The position numbers and the translations under genes were made by a program. Below the pieces are notes generated by a model that saw only the letters and a list, made by a program, of their open reading frames with translations, had not been told where the DNA came from and made no database searches. Of a stretch of 64,000 nt of DNA, positions 7,896-21,891 are shown piece after piece (the first letter of the stretch is position 1; every line of letters starts with the position of its first letter). Source of the stretch: Nocardia beijingensis NBRC 16342 (GTDB lineage: Bacteria; Actinomycetota; Actinomycetes; Mycobacteriales; Mycobacteriaceae); contig NZ_BDBC01000019.1 of the NCBI RefSeq assembly GCF_001612785.1, positions 124,001-188,000 on the forward strand. The letters run 5' to 3'.

Positions 7896-8738
7896 ATGAT
7901 CGTTGTCACCGGAGCAACCGGAAATATCGGCGCGCCGCTCGTGCGCTTGCTGGCCGAGGCCGGCGAGGAGGTGACAGCCGTCGCCCGGCACGCGGACCTC
8001 TCGCTGCCCGCCGGCGTCCGGTCGGTCCGCGCCGATCTGGGCGAACCCGAGAGCCTCTCCCCCGCCGTCACGGGATCCGACACCCTCTTCCTTCTGATCA
8101 CCGGTGCGCAGTTGGTGGCGGGTCCGGAACCCGAACAGGTGCTGAAAGTCGCCGCGGCGGGAGGCGTGCGGCGCGTCGTCTTCGTGTCCTCGCAGGGCGC
8201 TGCGACCCGTCCGGGCGCGGCGGGCTACGCCCGGCTCGTCGCCTACGAAGAAGCGATCAGGGCATCCGGGCTGGCCTGGACCCTCCTTCGGCCGTCCGGA
8301 TTCTTCTCCAACACCTATGCGTGGGCGGACGCGGTACGCACGCAACGTATGGTCGCCGCGCCGTTCGGCGACGTCGGTCTCCCCTTGATCGATCCGGCCG
8401 ACATCGCCGCGGTCGCGGCGGCGGCGTTGCGTGACGCCCGGCACGACGGACAGGTCTACACCCTGACCGGGCCCGAACTCGCCACGCCGCGGGCGCAGGC
8501 CGAGGCGATCGGCACGGCGATCGGCGAGCCGCTGCGCTTCGTGGAATTGACTCGTACGCAAGCTCGTTCGGCGATGCTCGAGTTCATGCCCGAGCCGGTG
8601 GCCGAGCACACGCTGACCATCCTCGGCGAGCCGACGCCCGCCGAGCAGCGGATCAGCCCCGACGTGCCGCGGGTGCTCGGGCGCCCGGCCACGACATACG
8701 CCGACTGGGCCGCCCGCAACCGAGCGGCCTTCGCCTGA
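7896..8738 (+). CDS. NmrA-like NAD(P)-binding protein
   Basis: 280 residues, atypical short-chain dehydrogenase fold. The dinucleotide-binding motif is IVVTGATGNIGAPLVRLLAE at the N-terminus; further family marks are VRRVVFVSSQGA (strand 4), SGLAWTLLRPSGFFSN (substrate side) and PLIDPADIAAV. The catalytic Tyr-x3-Lys of classical SDRs is not evident, as in the NmrA/QOR2 group, which act as quinone reductases or redox sensors. AAGGAG at 7884-7889 precedes the ATG. Expression is probably set by the divergent TetR. Confidence 0.85.
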   Translation: MIVVTGATGNIGAPLVRLLAEAGEEVTAVARHADLSLPAGVRSVRADLGEPESLSPAVTGSDTLFLLITGAQLVAGPEPEQVLKVAAAGGVRRVVFVSSQGAATRPGAAGYARLVAYEEAIRASGLAWTLLRPSGFFSNTYAWADAVRTQRMVAAPFGDVGLPLIDPADIAAVAAAALRDARHDGQVYTLTGPELATPRAQAEAIGTAIGEPLRFVELTRTQARSAMLEFMPEPVAEHTLTILGEPTPAEQRISPDVPRVLGRPATTYADWAARNRAAFA

Positions 8739-8936
8739 GGCTCGGCAGCTCGCCGCGCCCGCACGGATGAGGCCCACTCCCGACGTCCGCGCAACATGGC
8801 CCCGAAACGATGACGATCGTGCCCCACGACGGGTCGCGCGAGAGCGGGTGGTCCGCACCCGTGCGGCAAAGACCTCGCTACCCGGGCGTGCGCGGCGATC
8901 GGGGGTCGCCGCGATGGCTCGCGGGTCCGGTGGTCG

Positions 8937-11405
8937 TCAGCCGATGTCGACCGGATCGATCTGTACCCGGAGCGGTGCGTCGGAGCGGTGCGTGCTGCGA
9001 ACCGCCTGAGCCGCGCGCAGGGCACGCGCGAGCGCGGCCCCGGATCGACGGTCGACCCGCAACAGCAGGCGTTCCACTTCGGCGGGCGCGTCGCCGGAGG
9101 AGAACGGTTTGCGGGCGCCGTCCGGCAGCGGCACCGGTCCGAGGCGGTCGACCGTGCCGGGCAGATCCGCCGCCGAGAGCAGTTCGGCGATGGTGTCGGC
9201 GGTGCCGTCGATCGCGGCGAGACGGACGGCGGGCGGGAAGCCGACCTCGGCCCGCGCCGCGACCTCCGCACGCGCCGCGCCCACCGGATCCCACCGGACC
9301 AGCGCCTGCACGGTCGGGATGGACGGCTCGGCCACGACGATGACCTGGCCGTGCGCGCGGACCAGCGCCGCGGCGGCCATCCAGCGGCGCAGCGCGTCCT
9401 CGGCGGCTCGCAGGTCGGCACGGCCGAGCAGCGCCCAACCGTCGAGCAACAGCGCGACGCCGTACCCGCCGGGGACCACGGGTTCGGCGCCGACCGTCGC
9501 GACCACGACCTGCGGGCCCGACTCGACGGTGTCGAGCACGGCGCCGCCGCCGGACCCGCGGATCGGCACGCCGGGAAAGGCGCGGCCGAGCTCCTCCGCC
9601 GTGCGCGCCGCCCCGATCACCACGGCGCGCAGGGCGCGCGAACCGCAGGTGGCACAACGGAACGCGGCCTCGGTGATCCCGCACCAGCGGCACGCGGGAC
9701 TCTGCGCGGCCGCGCCGGGATCCGCTGTCGCCCGGCCGGTTTCCGGCAGCGCGAGCGGCCCGTTGCAGTGCCTGCACCGGGCCGGAGTGCGGCATTTCCG
9801 GCAGGCCAGCGCGGGGATGTACCCGCGGCGGGGCACCTGCACCAACACGGGTGCGCCCTCCTTCAACGCCGCGCGGGCAGCCGCGAAGGCGACGCCGGGA
9901 ATCCGGACGGCCTTCGCCACCGGGTCGCGTTCCAGGGCGATGTCACTGTCGCCGGGGGCGCTGATCCGCGGAGCGGCCTTGCGGAGCACGGCGCGATCGG
10001 CGATCAGGTCATGCGCCCAGCCGGAGTCGACCACCGCCTGGATCTCCGCGGTCCGCGCGAAACCCGCCGCGACGAACGCCGCGCCGGTGTCGTGCGCCCG
10101 CAACATCGCCACCTCTCGCGCGTGCGGATACGGTGCGCGGGGTTCGGCGTAGGTGCTGTCACCGTCGTCCCACAACGCGATCAGCCCGAGGTCCGCCGCC
10201 GGTGCGAACACCGCGCTGCGGGTGCCGACCACCACCCGCGCCGAACCGCGCAGCACCGCGAGCCACCGCCGGTACCGCGCGGCGGGACCGAGACCAGCGG
10301 ACAGCCCGACCGCCGAGTCACCCACCAGCCGAACGCATTCCGTCAGTACCCGGTCGAGATCGCGTTGGTCGGGAACCATGAGGATGGCGCTGCGGCCCTG
10401 CCGTGCCACCACGGCGGCGAGTTCCGCCAGCCGCCGGGGCCAGTCCTCACCGGGCAGTGCCTGCCAGGCCGCGCGTGCCCCTTTTCCTTGCGCGAGGGCG
10501 CCGACGAAAGCCGAGCCGTGCACGTAACGCGCCCAGGCAGCGAGTTCTACGTCCTCGATCGGCGGGACCTCGGGGGCCGACTTCGCGCCGTCGCTGCCGG
10601 TCGTCGCACGATGTACTTCGCCTTCGGAGCGTGGTCGCGGTGGCGGATCGCCCTCGGATTCAGCAGTTCCCGCCGGAGACGAGCGAACTTCTCGCGTGGC
10701 GTCCTGGCTCGCCGGGCTCCGATCGTCCGTCTCGGGCACCCAGCCGGTTTCGGCGCACGCTCGCGTGGCTCCCTGACCGCCGCCTGCCAACTCGGCTTGC
10801 GGCACAGACGGATTCGCGGGTCGTGGCGAGCGACGCGTCGCGGCGAGCGCGGAGTCCGCGTCGACGGACTGCACGAAAGAGGTTGAGATACAAGTCTTTT
10901 CGTCTTCAGCAGCGGATTTCTCCGCGCCCACCGGGGAAGGCACAACCGTGGAGTCGACGGATTCTGGGCGTGCCGCGGCGGACTTCTTCTTGCCGCCGGT
11001 TTCCGTGCGGGCGTGGCGCGGTGGAACAGCCAGCCGCAGGACGTCGGCGCGCGTCCCCGCGTAGCGGGCCGCGACCTTCCCCGCCAGGTCCAGGATTTCC
11101 GGCGTCAGCACGCGTTCACCGGAGACGACGCGTTCCAGCGCGACCAGCTTGCCGCCGTGGTCGCTGTGCGGCAATCGCGCCAGCAGGTAGCCGTCCACCA
11201 GCCGTCCGGCGAATCGCACCCGCACCCTGACCCCCGGCTGGGCGAGTTCGTCCAGCTCGGGGGGCACGACGTAGTCGAAGTCGCGGTCGAGATGCGCGGG
11301 CGAGAGCAGCGGAAGCACCCGGGCGATCGGCAACTCGACGCCCGCGGGACCCGCGGCCGGACGGTCCGCCTCGGAGGCGGGAGCGCCCGCCGCGGGTTCG
11401 TTCAC
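8937..11405 (-). CDS. priA: Primosomal protein N' (PriA-like, probably helicase-inactive)
   Basis: 822 residues. The N-terminal DNA 3'-end-binding domain (about 25-130) and the paired zinc ribbons (CRKCRTPARCRHC and CRWCGITEAAFRCATC) of PriA are present. The Walker A is replaced by ALAQGKGARAAW and the DEAH position by LWDDGDSTYAEPR, so ATPase motifs are lost, as is typical for actinobacterial PriA. Its role would be structural in replication restart. Residues of about 134-282 form a low-complexity insertion rich in Ser, Ala, Pro and Glu that separates the DNA-binding and helicase-like parts; this explains the length against about 655 in M. tuberculosis. It is 16 nt downstream of metK and co-directional, so probably co-transcribed. 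Confidence 0.9.
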   Translation of the reverse strand: MNEPAAGAPASEADRPAAGPAGVELPIARVLPLLSPAHLDRDFDYVVPPELDELAQPGVRVRVRFAGRLVDGYLLARLPHSDHGGKLVALERVVSGERVLTPEILDLAGKVAARYAGTRADVLRLAVPPRHARTETGGKKKSAAARPESVDSTVVPSPVGAEKSAAEDEKTCISTSFVQSVDADSALAATRRSPRPANPSVPQAELAGGGQGATRACAETGWVPETDDRSPASQDATREVRSSPAGTAESEGDPPPRPRSEGEVHRATTGSDGAKSAPEVPPIEDVELAAWARYVHGSAFVGALAQGKGARAAWQALPGEDWPRRLAELAAVVARQGRSAILMVPDQRDLDRVLTECVRLVGDSAVGLSAGLGPAARYRRWLAVLRGSARVVVGTRSAVFAPAADLGLIALWDDGDSTYAEPRAPYPHAREVAMLRAHDTGAAFVAAGFARTAEIQAVVDSGWAHDLIADRAVLRKAAPRISAPGDSDIALERDPVAKAVRIPGVAFAAARAALKEGAPVLVQVPRRGYIPALACRKCRTPARCRHCNGPLALPETGRATADPGAAAQSPACRWCGITEAAFRCATCGSRALRAVVIGAARTAEELGRAFPGVPIRGSGGGAVLDTVESGPQVVVATVGAEPVVPGGYGVALLLDGWALLGRADLRAAEDALRRWMAAAALVRAHGQVIVVAEPSIPTVQALVRWDPVGAARAEVAARAEVGFPPAVRLAAIDGTADTIAELLSAADLPGTVDRLGPVPLPDGARKPFSSGDAPAEVERLLLRVDRRSGAALARALRAAQAVRSTHRSDAPLRVQIDPVDIG

Positions 11406-11421
11406 TCGGACCTGATCGTGA

Positions 11422-12633
11422 TCAGAGGCCGACGGCGGCGCGCAACTTGTCCGCGCGGTCGGTGTGCTCCCACGGCAGGTCGACGTCGGTGCGGCCGAAG
11501 TGGCCGTACGCGGCGGTCGGCGCGTAGATCGGGCGCAGCAGGTCCAGGTCGCGGATGATGGCGCCGGGACGCAGGTCGAAGACCTCGGTGATCGCGGTGC
11601 TGATGCGCGCCGGGTCGACCTTCTCGGTGCCGAAGGTCTCGACGAACAGGCCGACCGGAGCCGCCTTGCCGATCGCGTAGGCCACCTGGACCTCGACGCG
11701 GTCGGCCAGATCGGCCGCGACGACGTTCTTCGCGACCCAGCGCATGGCGTAGGCGGCCGAGCGGTCCACCTTCGACGGGTCCTTGCCGGAGAAGGCGCCG
11801 CCGCCGTGGCGGGCCATGCCGCCGTAGGTGTCGACGATGATCTTGCGGCCGGTCAGGCCCGCGTCGCCCATCGGGCCGCCGAGCACGAACTTGCCGGTGG
11901 GGTTGACCAGCAGGCGGATGTCCGAGATGTCCAGGCTCGGCACGTCGAGGTCGGCCAGCACCGCCTCGAGAACCTTCTCCCTGATGTCGGGCGCGAGCAG
12001 GTTGTCCAGGTCGATGTCGGCGGCGTGCTGGGTGGAGACGACCACCGTGTCCAAGCGGACCGGGCGATCGCCGTCGTACTCGATGGTGACCTGCGTCTTG
12101 CCGTCCGGGCGCAGGTAGGGCAGCACGCCGGTCTTGCGCACCTCGGTCAGGCGGCGCGACAACCGGTGCGCGAGCGCGATCGGCAACGGCATCAACTCGG
12201 GCGTGTCCTTGGTGGCGTAGCCGAACATCAAGCCCTGATCGCCCGCGCCCTGCCGCTCGATCTCGTCGTCCGAGCCGCCGACGCGAGCCTCGTGCGAGGT
12301 GTCCACACCCTGCGCGATATCCGGCGACTGCGCGCCGATCGCGATATTCACACCGCAGGAATTTCCGTCGAATCCCTTTGCCGACGAGTCATATCCGATT
12401 TCCAACACCTTTTCCCGGACAATTCGGGGAATATCGGCGTACGCCGACGTGGTGACCTCACCCGCGACATGGACCTGGCCGGTCGTCACGAGGGTTTCCA
12501 CCGCGACCCGGCTGCGCGGATCCTCCGCGAGCAACGCGTCGAGAATGGAATCGCTGATGGCATCACAGATTTTGTCCGGATGACCTTCGGTCACGGACTC
12601 ACTGGTGAAAAGCCGGCTCCCGGACGTGCGCAC
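11422..12633 (-). CDS. metK: S-adenosylmethionine synthetase
   Basis: 403 residues, full length. It makes SAM from methionine and ATP in the cytosol. Signature segments: [20 protein letters not shown] (ATP/metal), [32 protein letters not shown] and the C-terminal [13 protein letters not shown]. It starts at a GTG preceded by GAGGGAAG. The 220-bp gap upstream is AT-richer near 12680-12740 and probably carries its promoter; no SAM riboswitch fold was recognised by eye. It supplies methyl groups to the several methyltransferases in this window. Confidence 0.97.
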   Translation of the reverse strand: MRTSGSRLFTSESVTEGHPDKICDAISDSILDALLAEDPRSRVAVETLVTTGQVHVAGEVTTSAYADIPRIVREKVLEIGYDSSAKGFDGNSCGVNIAIGAQSPDIAQGVDTSHEARVGGSDDEIERQGAGDQGLMFGYATKDTPELMPLPIALAHRLSRRLTEVRKTGVLPYLRPDGKTQVTIEYDGDRPVRLDTVVVSTQHAADIDLDNLLAPDIREKVLEAVLADLDVPSLDISDIRLLVNPTGKFVLGGPMGDAGLTGRKIIVDTYGGMARHGGGAFSGKDPSKVDRSAAYAMRWVAKNVVAADLADRVEVQVAYAIGKAAPVGLFVETFGTEKVDPARISTAITEVFDLRPGAIIRDLDLLRPIYAPTAAYGHFGRTDVDLPWEHTDRADKLRAAVGL

Positions 12634-12854
12634 AGTTCTTCCCTCTCCCTCAACGGGTTACTCGTATCGGCTTGCGACAGTAACGCGATGTCGTGACTGC
12701 GCAACCCTTATATCTCAGCCTATTCCAAATCACCGACAAGGCGGACCGCAACAAACGACGCGGCCGTCCCGGACAGCTGAACTCCCGGTGCCCATACGGT
12801 GGCGATTCGATGACGACGTCGCGGACTGCGCACCGGATGGCGATCCCGGCCGGT

Positions 12855-14078
12855 TCAGCGCAGCAATCCACCCAGCGCGTCGAGCACACGGCTGGCCAGC
12901 AACGCCTTGGAGCCGTGATCGAGCGCCTGTTCGGTGCCGTCCGCGCCGAGCAGCCAGCCGTCGTTGGTGTCCACCTCGAACGCCTTGCCCTCACCGACCG
13001 CGTTGACCACGAGCAGGTCGCAGCCCTTGCGGGCGAGTTTGGCCCGCGCGTGGGTGAGGACGTCGCCGTGCTCGTCACCGGTCTCGGCGGCGAAGCCGAC
13101 GATCGCGGTGCCGGGCAGCTGCCCGTCGCGGCGCGCCTGCACCAATCCGGCGAGGATGTCGTCGGTCTTGGTCAGCGGAATGACGTCGGGTTCGCCGGCG
13201 CCCTTCTTGATCTTGGCGGCGGCGACGTTGGTCGGCCGGAAATCGGCGACCGCGGCGGCCATGATCACCGCGTCGGCGCCGACGGCGTGCTTGTCGACGG
13301 CGGTCTTCAGCTGTTCGGCGGTGGTGATGTGCACCAGGTCGACGGCGGCGGGCGCCGCCATCTCGATCGTGTTGCCCGCGATCAACGTCACGTGGGCGCC
13401 CCGCTGGGCCGCGACCCGCGCGAGCGCGTAGCCCTGCTTGCCGGAGCTGCGGTTGCCGAGGAAGCGCACCGGATCCAGCGGCTCCCTGGTGCCGCCCGCC
13501 GTGATGACGACCCGGCGGCCCTCCAGATCCCGCGGGATCGCGTCGGCACGTTCCATGAGCAGCGACGCGAGGCCGAAGATCTCCTCGGGCTCCGGCAGGC
13601 GTCCCGGGCCGGTGTCGGCGCCGGTGAGCCTGCCCGCGGCCGGCTCCATGACGATCGCACCGCGGGCGCGCAAAGTCGCGACGTTGGCGACGGTCGCCGG
13701 ATGCTCCCACATCTCGGTGTGCATCGCGGGCGCGAACAGGATCGGACATCGGGCCGTCAGCAACGTGGCGGTGAGCAGGTCGTCGGCGCGGCCGGACGCG
13801 GCGCGGGCCATGAGGTCGGCGGTCGCCGGGGCGATGACCACGAGGTCCGCCTCCTGGCCCAGCCGAACATGCGGGACCTCGGGCACGTCGGAGAACACAC
13901 CGGTGTGCACCGGGTTCCCGGACAGTGCCTCGAAGGTCGCCTTGCCGACGAACTCCAGCGCCGAGGTGGTGGGGATCACCCGGACGTCATGTCCGGTTTC
14001 GGTGAATCGCCGGACCAGAGAGCACGCCTTGTAGGCGGCGATCCCTCCGGCCACACCGACGACGATCCTTGTGGTCAC
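12855..14078 (-). CDS. coaBC: Bifunctional phosphopantothenoylcysteine decarboxylase/synthetase
   Basis: 407 residues. The N-terminal CoaC half is a flavoprotein (VVGVAGGIAAYKACSLVRRF; PAMHTEMWEHPA with the conserved Asn-type substrate loop region); the C-terminal CoaB half starts near 190 (GRRVVITAGGTREPLDPVRF). Together they convert 4'-phosphopantothenate and cysteine to 4'-phosphopantetheine on the path to CoA. It starts at a GTG with GGAGG upstream. It follows rpoZ (about 45 bp) and lies in the conserved gmk-rpoZ-coaBC-metK order. Confidence 0.96.
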   Translation of the reverse strand: MTTRIVVGVAGGIAAYKACSLVRRFTETGHDVRVIPTTSALEFVGKATFEALSGNPVHTGVFSDVPEVPHVRLGQEADLVVIAPATADLMARAASGRADDLLTATLLTARCPILFAPAMHTEMWEHPATVANVATLRARGAIVMEPAAGRLTGADTGPGRLPEPEEIFGLASLLMERADAIPRDLEGRRVVITAGGTREPLDPVRFLGNRSSGKQGYALARVAAQRGAHVTLIAGNTIEMAAPAAVDLVHITTAEQLKTAVDKHAVGADAVIMAAAVADFRPTNVAAAKIKKGAGEPDVIPLTKTDDILAGLVQARRDGQLPGTAIVGFAAETGDEHGDVLTHARAKLARKGCDLLVVNAVGEGKAFEVDTNDGWLLGADGTEQALDHGSKALLASRVLDALGGLLR

Positions 14079-14122
14079 TACGCCTCCGGCCTAGTCGTGG
14101 TCACTGGCGAACCGGGTTCGCC

Positions 14123-14577
<455 letters not shown>

Positions 14578-14580
14578 GGG

Positions 14581-15165
14581 TCACGAACTCGAATTTGTGC
14601 TAACGAACAACGATACCAACTGCTCACAGGCGCTGGTCACCTCGTCGTTGACGATAACCATGTCGAACTCGTCACAGGCCGCCAGCTCGATCCTGGCCGT
14701 CTCCAAGCGGCGCTCGATCACCTCGGGCGACTCGGTGCCGCGCGAGGTCAGGCGCGCCACCAGCTCTTCCCAGCTCGGCGGGGCCAGGAAGACCAGGATC
14801 GCGTCCGGGATCGCCCGGCGCACCGATCGCGCGCCTTCCAGATCCACTTCCACCAATACCGGAAGGCCTTCGGCCAGCGCGGCGCGCACCGGCCCGGCGG
14901 GGGTGCCCGAACGCTGCAGCCCGCCGTGGATGTCCGCCCATTCGAGCAGCTCACCCGCCTCGATCATCGCGTCGAACTCCGCACGGGAGACGAAGTGGTA
15001 GTCGAGGCCGTCGACCTCCCCGGGCCGCGGGGCCCGGGTCGTTGCCGACACGCTGAAGACCAGGTCGGGCAGCCGTTCGCGGACACAGCGGACCACGGTG
15101 GACTTGCCCACGGCCGAGGGGCCGACCAGTACGACCAGTCGACCCTTCCGCGTGTGTTCGATCAC
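14581..15165 (-). CDS. gmk: Guanylate kinase
   Basis: 194 residues. It phosphorylates GMP to GDP with ATP. The P-loop is [15 protein letters not shown] (near 11-25); the GMP-binding segment is [20 protein letters not shown], with the conserved Tyr and Arg residues, and the lid region follows. The start is a GTG at 15165, 8 nt after the mihF stop, so it is translated from the mihF transcript. Normal length. Confidence 0.97.
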   Translation of the reverse strand: MIEHTRKGRLVVLVGPSAVGKSTVVRCVRERLPDLVFSVSATTRAPRPGEVDGLDYHFVSRAEFDAMIEAGELLEWADIHGGLQRSGTPAGPVRAALAEGLPVLVEVDLEGARSVRRAIPDAILVFLAPPSWEELVARLTSRGTESPEVIERRLETARIELAACDEFDMVIVNDEVTSACEQLVSLFVSTNSSS

Positions 15166-15173
15166 CCTCGTCG

Positions 15174-15494
15174 TCAGGCGTCGAAGTCGAACCGGGCCAG
15201 CAGCGCCTTGCGCTGCCGGTCGCCGAGTCCGCGCAGCCGCCGGGTGGGGGCGATCTCCAGCTCGCTCATGATTTCCGCCGCCTTGACCTTGCCCACCTTC
15301 GGCAGGGCCTCCAGCAGCGCCGACACCTTCATCTTGCCGAGGATCTCGTCGGTCTCGGCATCGGTGAGGACCTGCTTCAGGTTGGTGCCGCCACGCTTCA
15401 AGCGCTCCTTGAGCTCCGCCCGAGCGCGGCGAGCGGCAGCCGCCTTCTCCAAAGCAGCGGCGCGCTGCTCGTCAGTCAGCTGGGGAAGGGCCAC
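15174..15494 (-). CDS. mihF: Mycobacterial-type integration host factor
   Basis: 106 residues. The sequence [20 protein letters not shown] begins the long N-terminal helix; the helix-two-turn-helix part ([20 protein letters not shown]) and the C-terminal [15 protein letters not shown] are those of mIHF/sIHF, the actinobacterial nucleoid-associated protein. This is unrelated to enterobacterial IHF. The start is a GTG with GGAGGAA (complement 15498-15504). First gene of the mihF-gmk transcript; the long non-coding DNA upstream probably carries its control region. Confidence 0.95.
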   Translation of the reverse strand: MALPQLTDEQRAAALEKAAAARRARAELKERLKRGGTNLKQVLTDAETDEILGKMKVSALLEALPKVGKVKAAEIMSELEIAPTRRLRGLGDRQRKALLARFDFDA

Positions 15495-16064
15495 GGTTCC
15501 TCCGTCTCATCGTTCATTGCATCAACTCCTGCCGGTAACCCGGCAGTCTCAGCGACCGTACCCACGACGTCCGCCGATTGCGAACCCACCCCCCAGGTCA
15601 GCGCATGATTCCGGGTACGGACCGCACCCGGGCGGCCCGGTGCCGGCCCCGCCCGCGCCACCGAGCGCATCCCGCTGCTCGATCAGCGAAATACGCCGTC
15701 AGCAGGGTGTTTTCGACAAACCGAATGGTTTGCGGAAGGGTTGCGACACGGCAGCGCATCTCTCCAGCAACCCCTCACGCGCCCTACCAGGAACTTTCTG
15801 GAAATTCTCCGCGTGTCGCGAGTTTTTTGTGCGTGTCGGGCGACACATTCGGCCTGTCGCGGCCGCCACGGCCCGGCATCCGGTGCCGATCCTGGCCCTG
15901 TACGCCGGTCCAGGGGCGATGCGCCCACCCGGTGACACCGATGGGCCCCGAAATCAGCGCAGCAGCGCACACAGGCCCCGCTAAGGGGCACGTGTGTGCG
16001 AACAGCTGCACGCACAAGAGGCGGAAACGCGAAAGGCCGGCGCGGATGCGCCGGCCTTTCGCGG
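15495..16064. other. 570-bp non-coding region upstream of mihF
   Basis: No gene is supported. The stretch 15690-15850 is clearly less GC-rich than its surroundings (TTTTCGACAAACCGAATGG, GAACTTTCTGGAAATTC, CGAGTTTTTTGTGCG), as expected for a promoter/leader of mihF. It contains small symmetric elements: AAACC-gaat-GGTTT near 15717-15730, and the perfect hairpin GTGTCG-gg-CGACAC at 15833-15846. The pyrF terminator hairpin lies at its right end. Confidence 0.5.
16028..16063 (-). terminator. Strong hairpin terminator after pyrF
   Basis: Perfect 16-bp arms, CGCGAAAGGCCGGCGC and its reverse complement, around a GGAT loop, ending 1 bp beyond the pyrF stop. It lacks a long T run, which is usual in high-GC actinobacteria. 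It closes the pyr operon. Confidence 0.8.
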
Positions 16065-16889
16065 TCATTTCTGGAGGAAAGCGAACGCGTCCTGGAACTC
16101 GCGCACTTTGGCACGCAGTGCCGGAACGGTCGGTCCGTCCTTCAGCACCTCGCGCGAGACGTTCGGCACGACCGCCGCGAGCATCGGCTCACCGACCAGT
16201 CCCCGGATGGTTTCCGGGCCACCGCCCTGGGCGCCGACCCCCGGCATGAGGATGGGGCCGTTGAGCGCGGACAGATCGGGCGCGGCGCTGAGCGTCGCGC
16301 CGACCACCACGCCGACCGAGCCGAACTCCGCGCCCGCGTTGCGAGCCGCCGCCTCGTCGACCATGATCTGCGCGACCGTGCGGCCGTCCGCGGCGACCGC
16401 GCGCTGCACCTGGGCGCCCTCGGGATTCGAGGTCGCCGCCAGCACGAAGACGCCGCGGTGGCCCACTTCGGCGAGGGTCAGCGCCGGTGCCAGCGAACCG
16501 AATCCCAGGTACGGCGACACCGTCACCGCGTCGGACCCGAGCGGGCCGTCGGCCAGCCAGGTCCGCGCGTAGGCGTCCATGGTCGACCCGATGTCGCCGC
16601 GTTTGGCGTCGGCGAGCACCAAGGTTCCCGAGGCCCGCAACACCTCGATGGTGCGTTCCAGCACCGCGATGCCCCGGGAACCGTAGGCCTCGAAGAACGC
16701 CACCTGCGGCTTGACCAGCGCCACCAGGCCGTCGAACGCTTCCACGCAGATCTCGGCGAAGCGTTCGAGTCCCTCGGCGTCCTCGGGAAGACCCCAGGAC
16801 CGCAGCAGCTCCGGATGCGGGTCGATCCCGACGCACACGGGCCCGAACTCCCGCATCGCGTGCCGCAGGCGGCCACCGAAGGTCTTCAT
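16065..16889 (-). CDS. pyrF: Orotidine 5'-phosphate decarboxylase (type 2)
   Basis: 274 residues from the ATG at 16889. It makes UMP from OMP, the last step of de novo pyrimidine synthesis. The catalytic block [13 protein letters not shown] (near 92-104) is that of the type-2/mycobacterial subfamily; [11 protein letters not shown] is the N-terminal substrate loop and [10 protein letters not shown] the phosphate loop. It follows carB by 25 bp and ends the pyr operon at a strong hairpin. Confidence 0.96.
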   Translation of the reverse strand: MKTFGGRLRHAMREFGPVCVGIDPHPELLRSWGLPEDAEGLERFAEICVEAFDGLVALVKPQVAFFEAYGSRGIAVLERTIEVLRASGTLVLADAKRGDIGSTMDAYARTWLADGPLGSDAVTVSPYLGFGSLAPALTLAEVGHRGVFVLAATSNPEGAQVQRAVAADGRTVAQIMVDEAAARNAGAEFGSVGVVVGATLSAAPDLSALNGPILMPGVGAQGGGPETIRGLVGEPMLAAVVPNVSREVLKDGPTVPALRAKVREFQDAFAFLQK

Positions 16890-16914
16890 CTCGCCCGTTC
16901 CGTCCGATCGCGGC

Positions 16915-20222
<3,308 letters not shown>

Positions 20223-20223
<1 letters not shown>

Positions 20224-21335
20224 CAGGCTCCTTCCATGAGACCGGCGAAACGGTCGAACAGATACGCGGCGTCGTGGGGTCCGGCGGCGGCTTCCGGGTG
20301 GTATTGCACGGAGAAGGCGCGGCCGTCGACCAGCCGGACGCCCTCGACGGTGCCGTCGTTGGCGCAGACATGACTGACCTCGGCCGTGCCGAAGGGCGTG
20401 TCGAAGCGCTCGCCCCGCTCGCCCTCCAGCGCGAACCCGTGGTTCTGCGCGGTGATCGAGATGCGGCCGGTCTCGTGCTCCACCACCGGGATGTTGATGC
20501 CGCGGTGGCCGAACTTCATCTTGTAGGTGCCACGGCCGAGCGCGCGGCCGAGGATCTGGTTGCCGAAGCAGATGCCGAACAGCGGCAGGCCCTGGCCGAG
20601 CACGCCCCGGGTCAGCTCGACCGCCGCGTCGGCGGTGGCCGGGTCGCCCGGACCGTTGGACAGGAAGACCCCGTCGGGCTTCAGTTCGAGGATCTGATCC
20701 AGCGTGGTGGCCGAGGACACCACGTGCACCCGGGTGCCGCGCTGCGCGAACATGCGCGGGGTGTTGGTCTTGATCCCGAGATCGACCGCGACGACGGTGT
20801 GCCGGTGGTCGCCGTCCGGCTCGATCGTGTAGAGCGCGTCCGTGCTGACCTCGCCCGCCAGGTCGGCGCCGAGCATGGACGGCTGCCCGTTCACCCTGGC
20901 CACCAGTTCCTCGGTGGCGGCGAGCGCGTCGCCGGAGAAGATGCCCGCCTTCATCGAGCCGCGGGTGCGCAGATGACGCACCAGCGCGCGGGTGTCGATG
21001 CCGGCGATGCCGACGACCCGCTGCCGTTCCAGCTCGTCCGGCAGGGTCCTGCTGGCGCGCCAGTTGGACGCGCGCCGCGCCGGGTCGCGCACCGCGTACC
21101 CGGCGACCCAGATCTTCGTGGATTCGTCGTCCTCGTCGTTCCAGCCGGTGTTGCCGATCTGCGGCGCGGCGGCCACCACGATCTGGCGGTGATAGGACGG
21201 GTCGGTGAGGGTCTCCTGGTACCCGGTCATCGCGGTGCAGAACACCGCCTCACCGAGCGTCTGGCCCACGGCGCCGTAGGCCTGGCCGCGGAATACCCGG
21301 CCGTCCTCCAGCACGAGTGCTGCTTCTCCTGTCAT
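20223..21335 (-). CDS. carA: Carbamoyl-phosphate synthase small subunit
   Basis: 370 residues. Glutamine amidotransferase subunit that feeds ammonia to CarB. The N-terminal domain has [20 protein letters not shown] and [17 protein letters not shown]; the class I amidotransferase part carries the nucleophile in [14 protein letters not shown] and the catalytic His in [11 protein letters not shown]. Its ATG overlaps the stop of the preceding membrane-protein gene (ATGA). Confidence 0.98.
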
Positions 21336-21853
21336 CCCTCGTCATCTCCCGTCGTCGTCCCGCTCTGATCCGCCGCGGGAAGCCTGCGCCAAGCCGGATA
21401 GACCGACTTGTCGTCGCCGCGGAAACCCGTATCGATCTCGGTTCCGGTCGGCAGCTTCCAGCGAATGACCAGCACACCATCTTCTGTCATCACTTTGCCC
21501 GCATGGCCGCGTTCGGTGCGCACCGCAGTGACGGATTCCTCCGGAATCCAGATCACCGCCGCACCGTCGCGTTCGAGCAGAATTCCCTTTTCGAACCGGG
21601 TGAGTTCGGCGGTGGCCCGGAAACCCAGGTCGCCGACCGTGATCCGGTCCTGCCAGCTCGGCGCGATGGTGCTGCCCAGGTACAGGCCGGTGGTCGGCTC
21701 CAGTACCTGCGCGCCCAGTTCGGCGGGCACGGCGGGCAGCGCGCCGATGCGCTCGGCCTGCCGTTCCGCGCGGTTGCGCCAACCCCGGTACATCAGCAAG
21801 AGGCAGACCCCGAACAGGATCAGCAGCCCCACCACCCAGAGCGTTCTTTCCAC
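21332..21853 (-). CDS. Membrane-anchored protein of the pyr operon (Rv1382-like)
   Basis: 173 residues from a GTG at 21853, chosen because AGGAGG at 21860-21865 lies 6 nt upstream. One N-terminal membrane helix ([19 protein letters not shown]) is followed by a basic stretch and a cytosolic or external domain ending in an acidic tail. It occupies the place of Rv1382 between pyrC and carA in M. tuberculosis. Function unknown. It overlaps carA by ATGA, so it is certainly co-translated with the pyrimidine enzymes; a scaffold or transport role is only a guess. Confidence 0.88.
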   Translation of the reverse strand: MERTLWVVGLLILFGVCLLLMYRGWRNRAERQAERIGALPAVPAELGAQVLEPTTGLYLGSTIAPSWQDRITVGDLGFRATAELTRFEKGILLERDGAAVIWIPEESVTAVRTERGHAGKVMTEDGVLVIRWKLPTGTEIDTGFRGDDKSVYPAWRRLPAADQSGTTTGDDEG

Positions 21854-21891
21854 TACGAACCTCCTCGAACGGCTGCGCCTCGGTCGCTCAT

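Noticed and set aside
12634..12854. SAM riboswitch before metK
   Set aside because: The leader is AT-richer but no SAM-I/II/IV core could be recognised by eye; covariance search would be needed.
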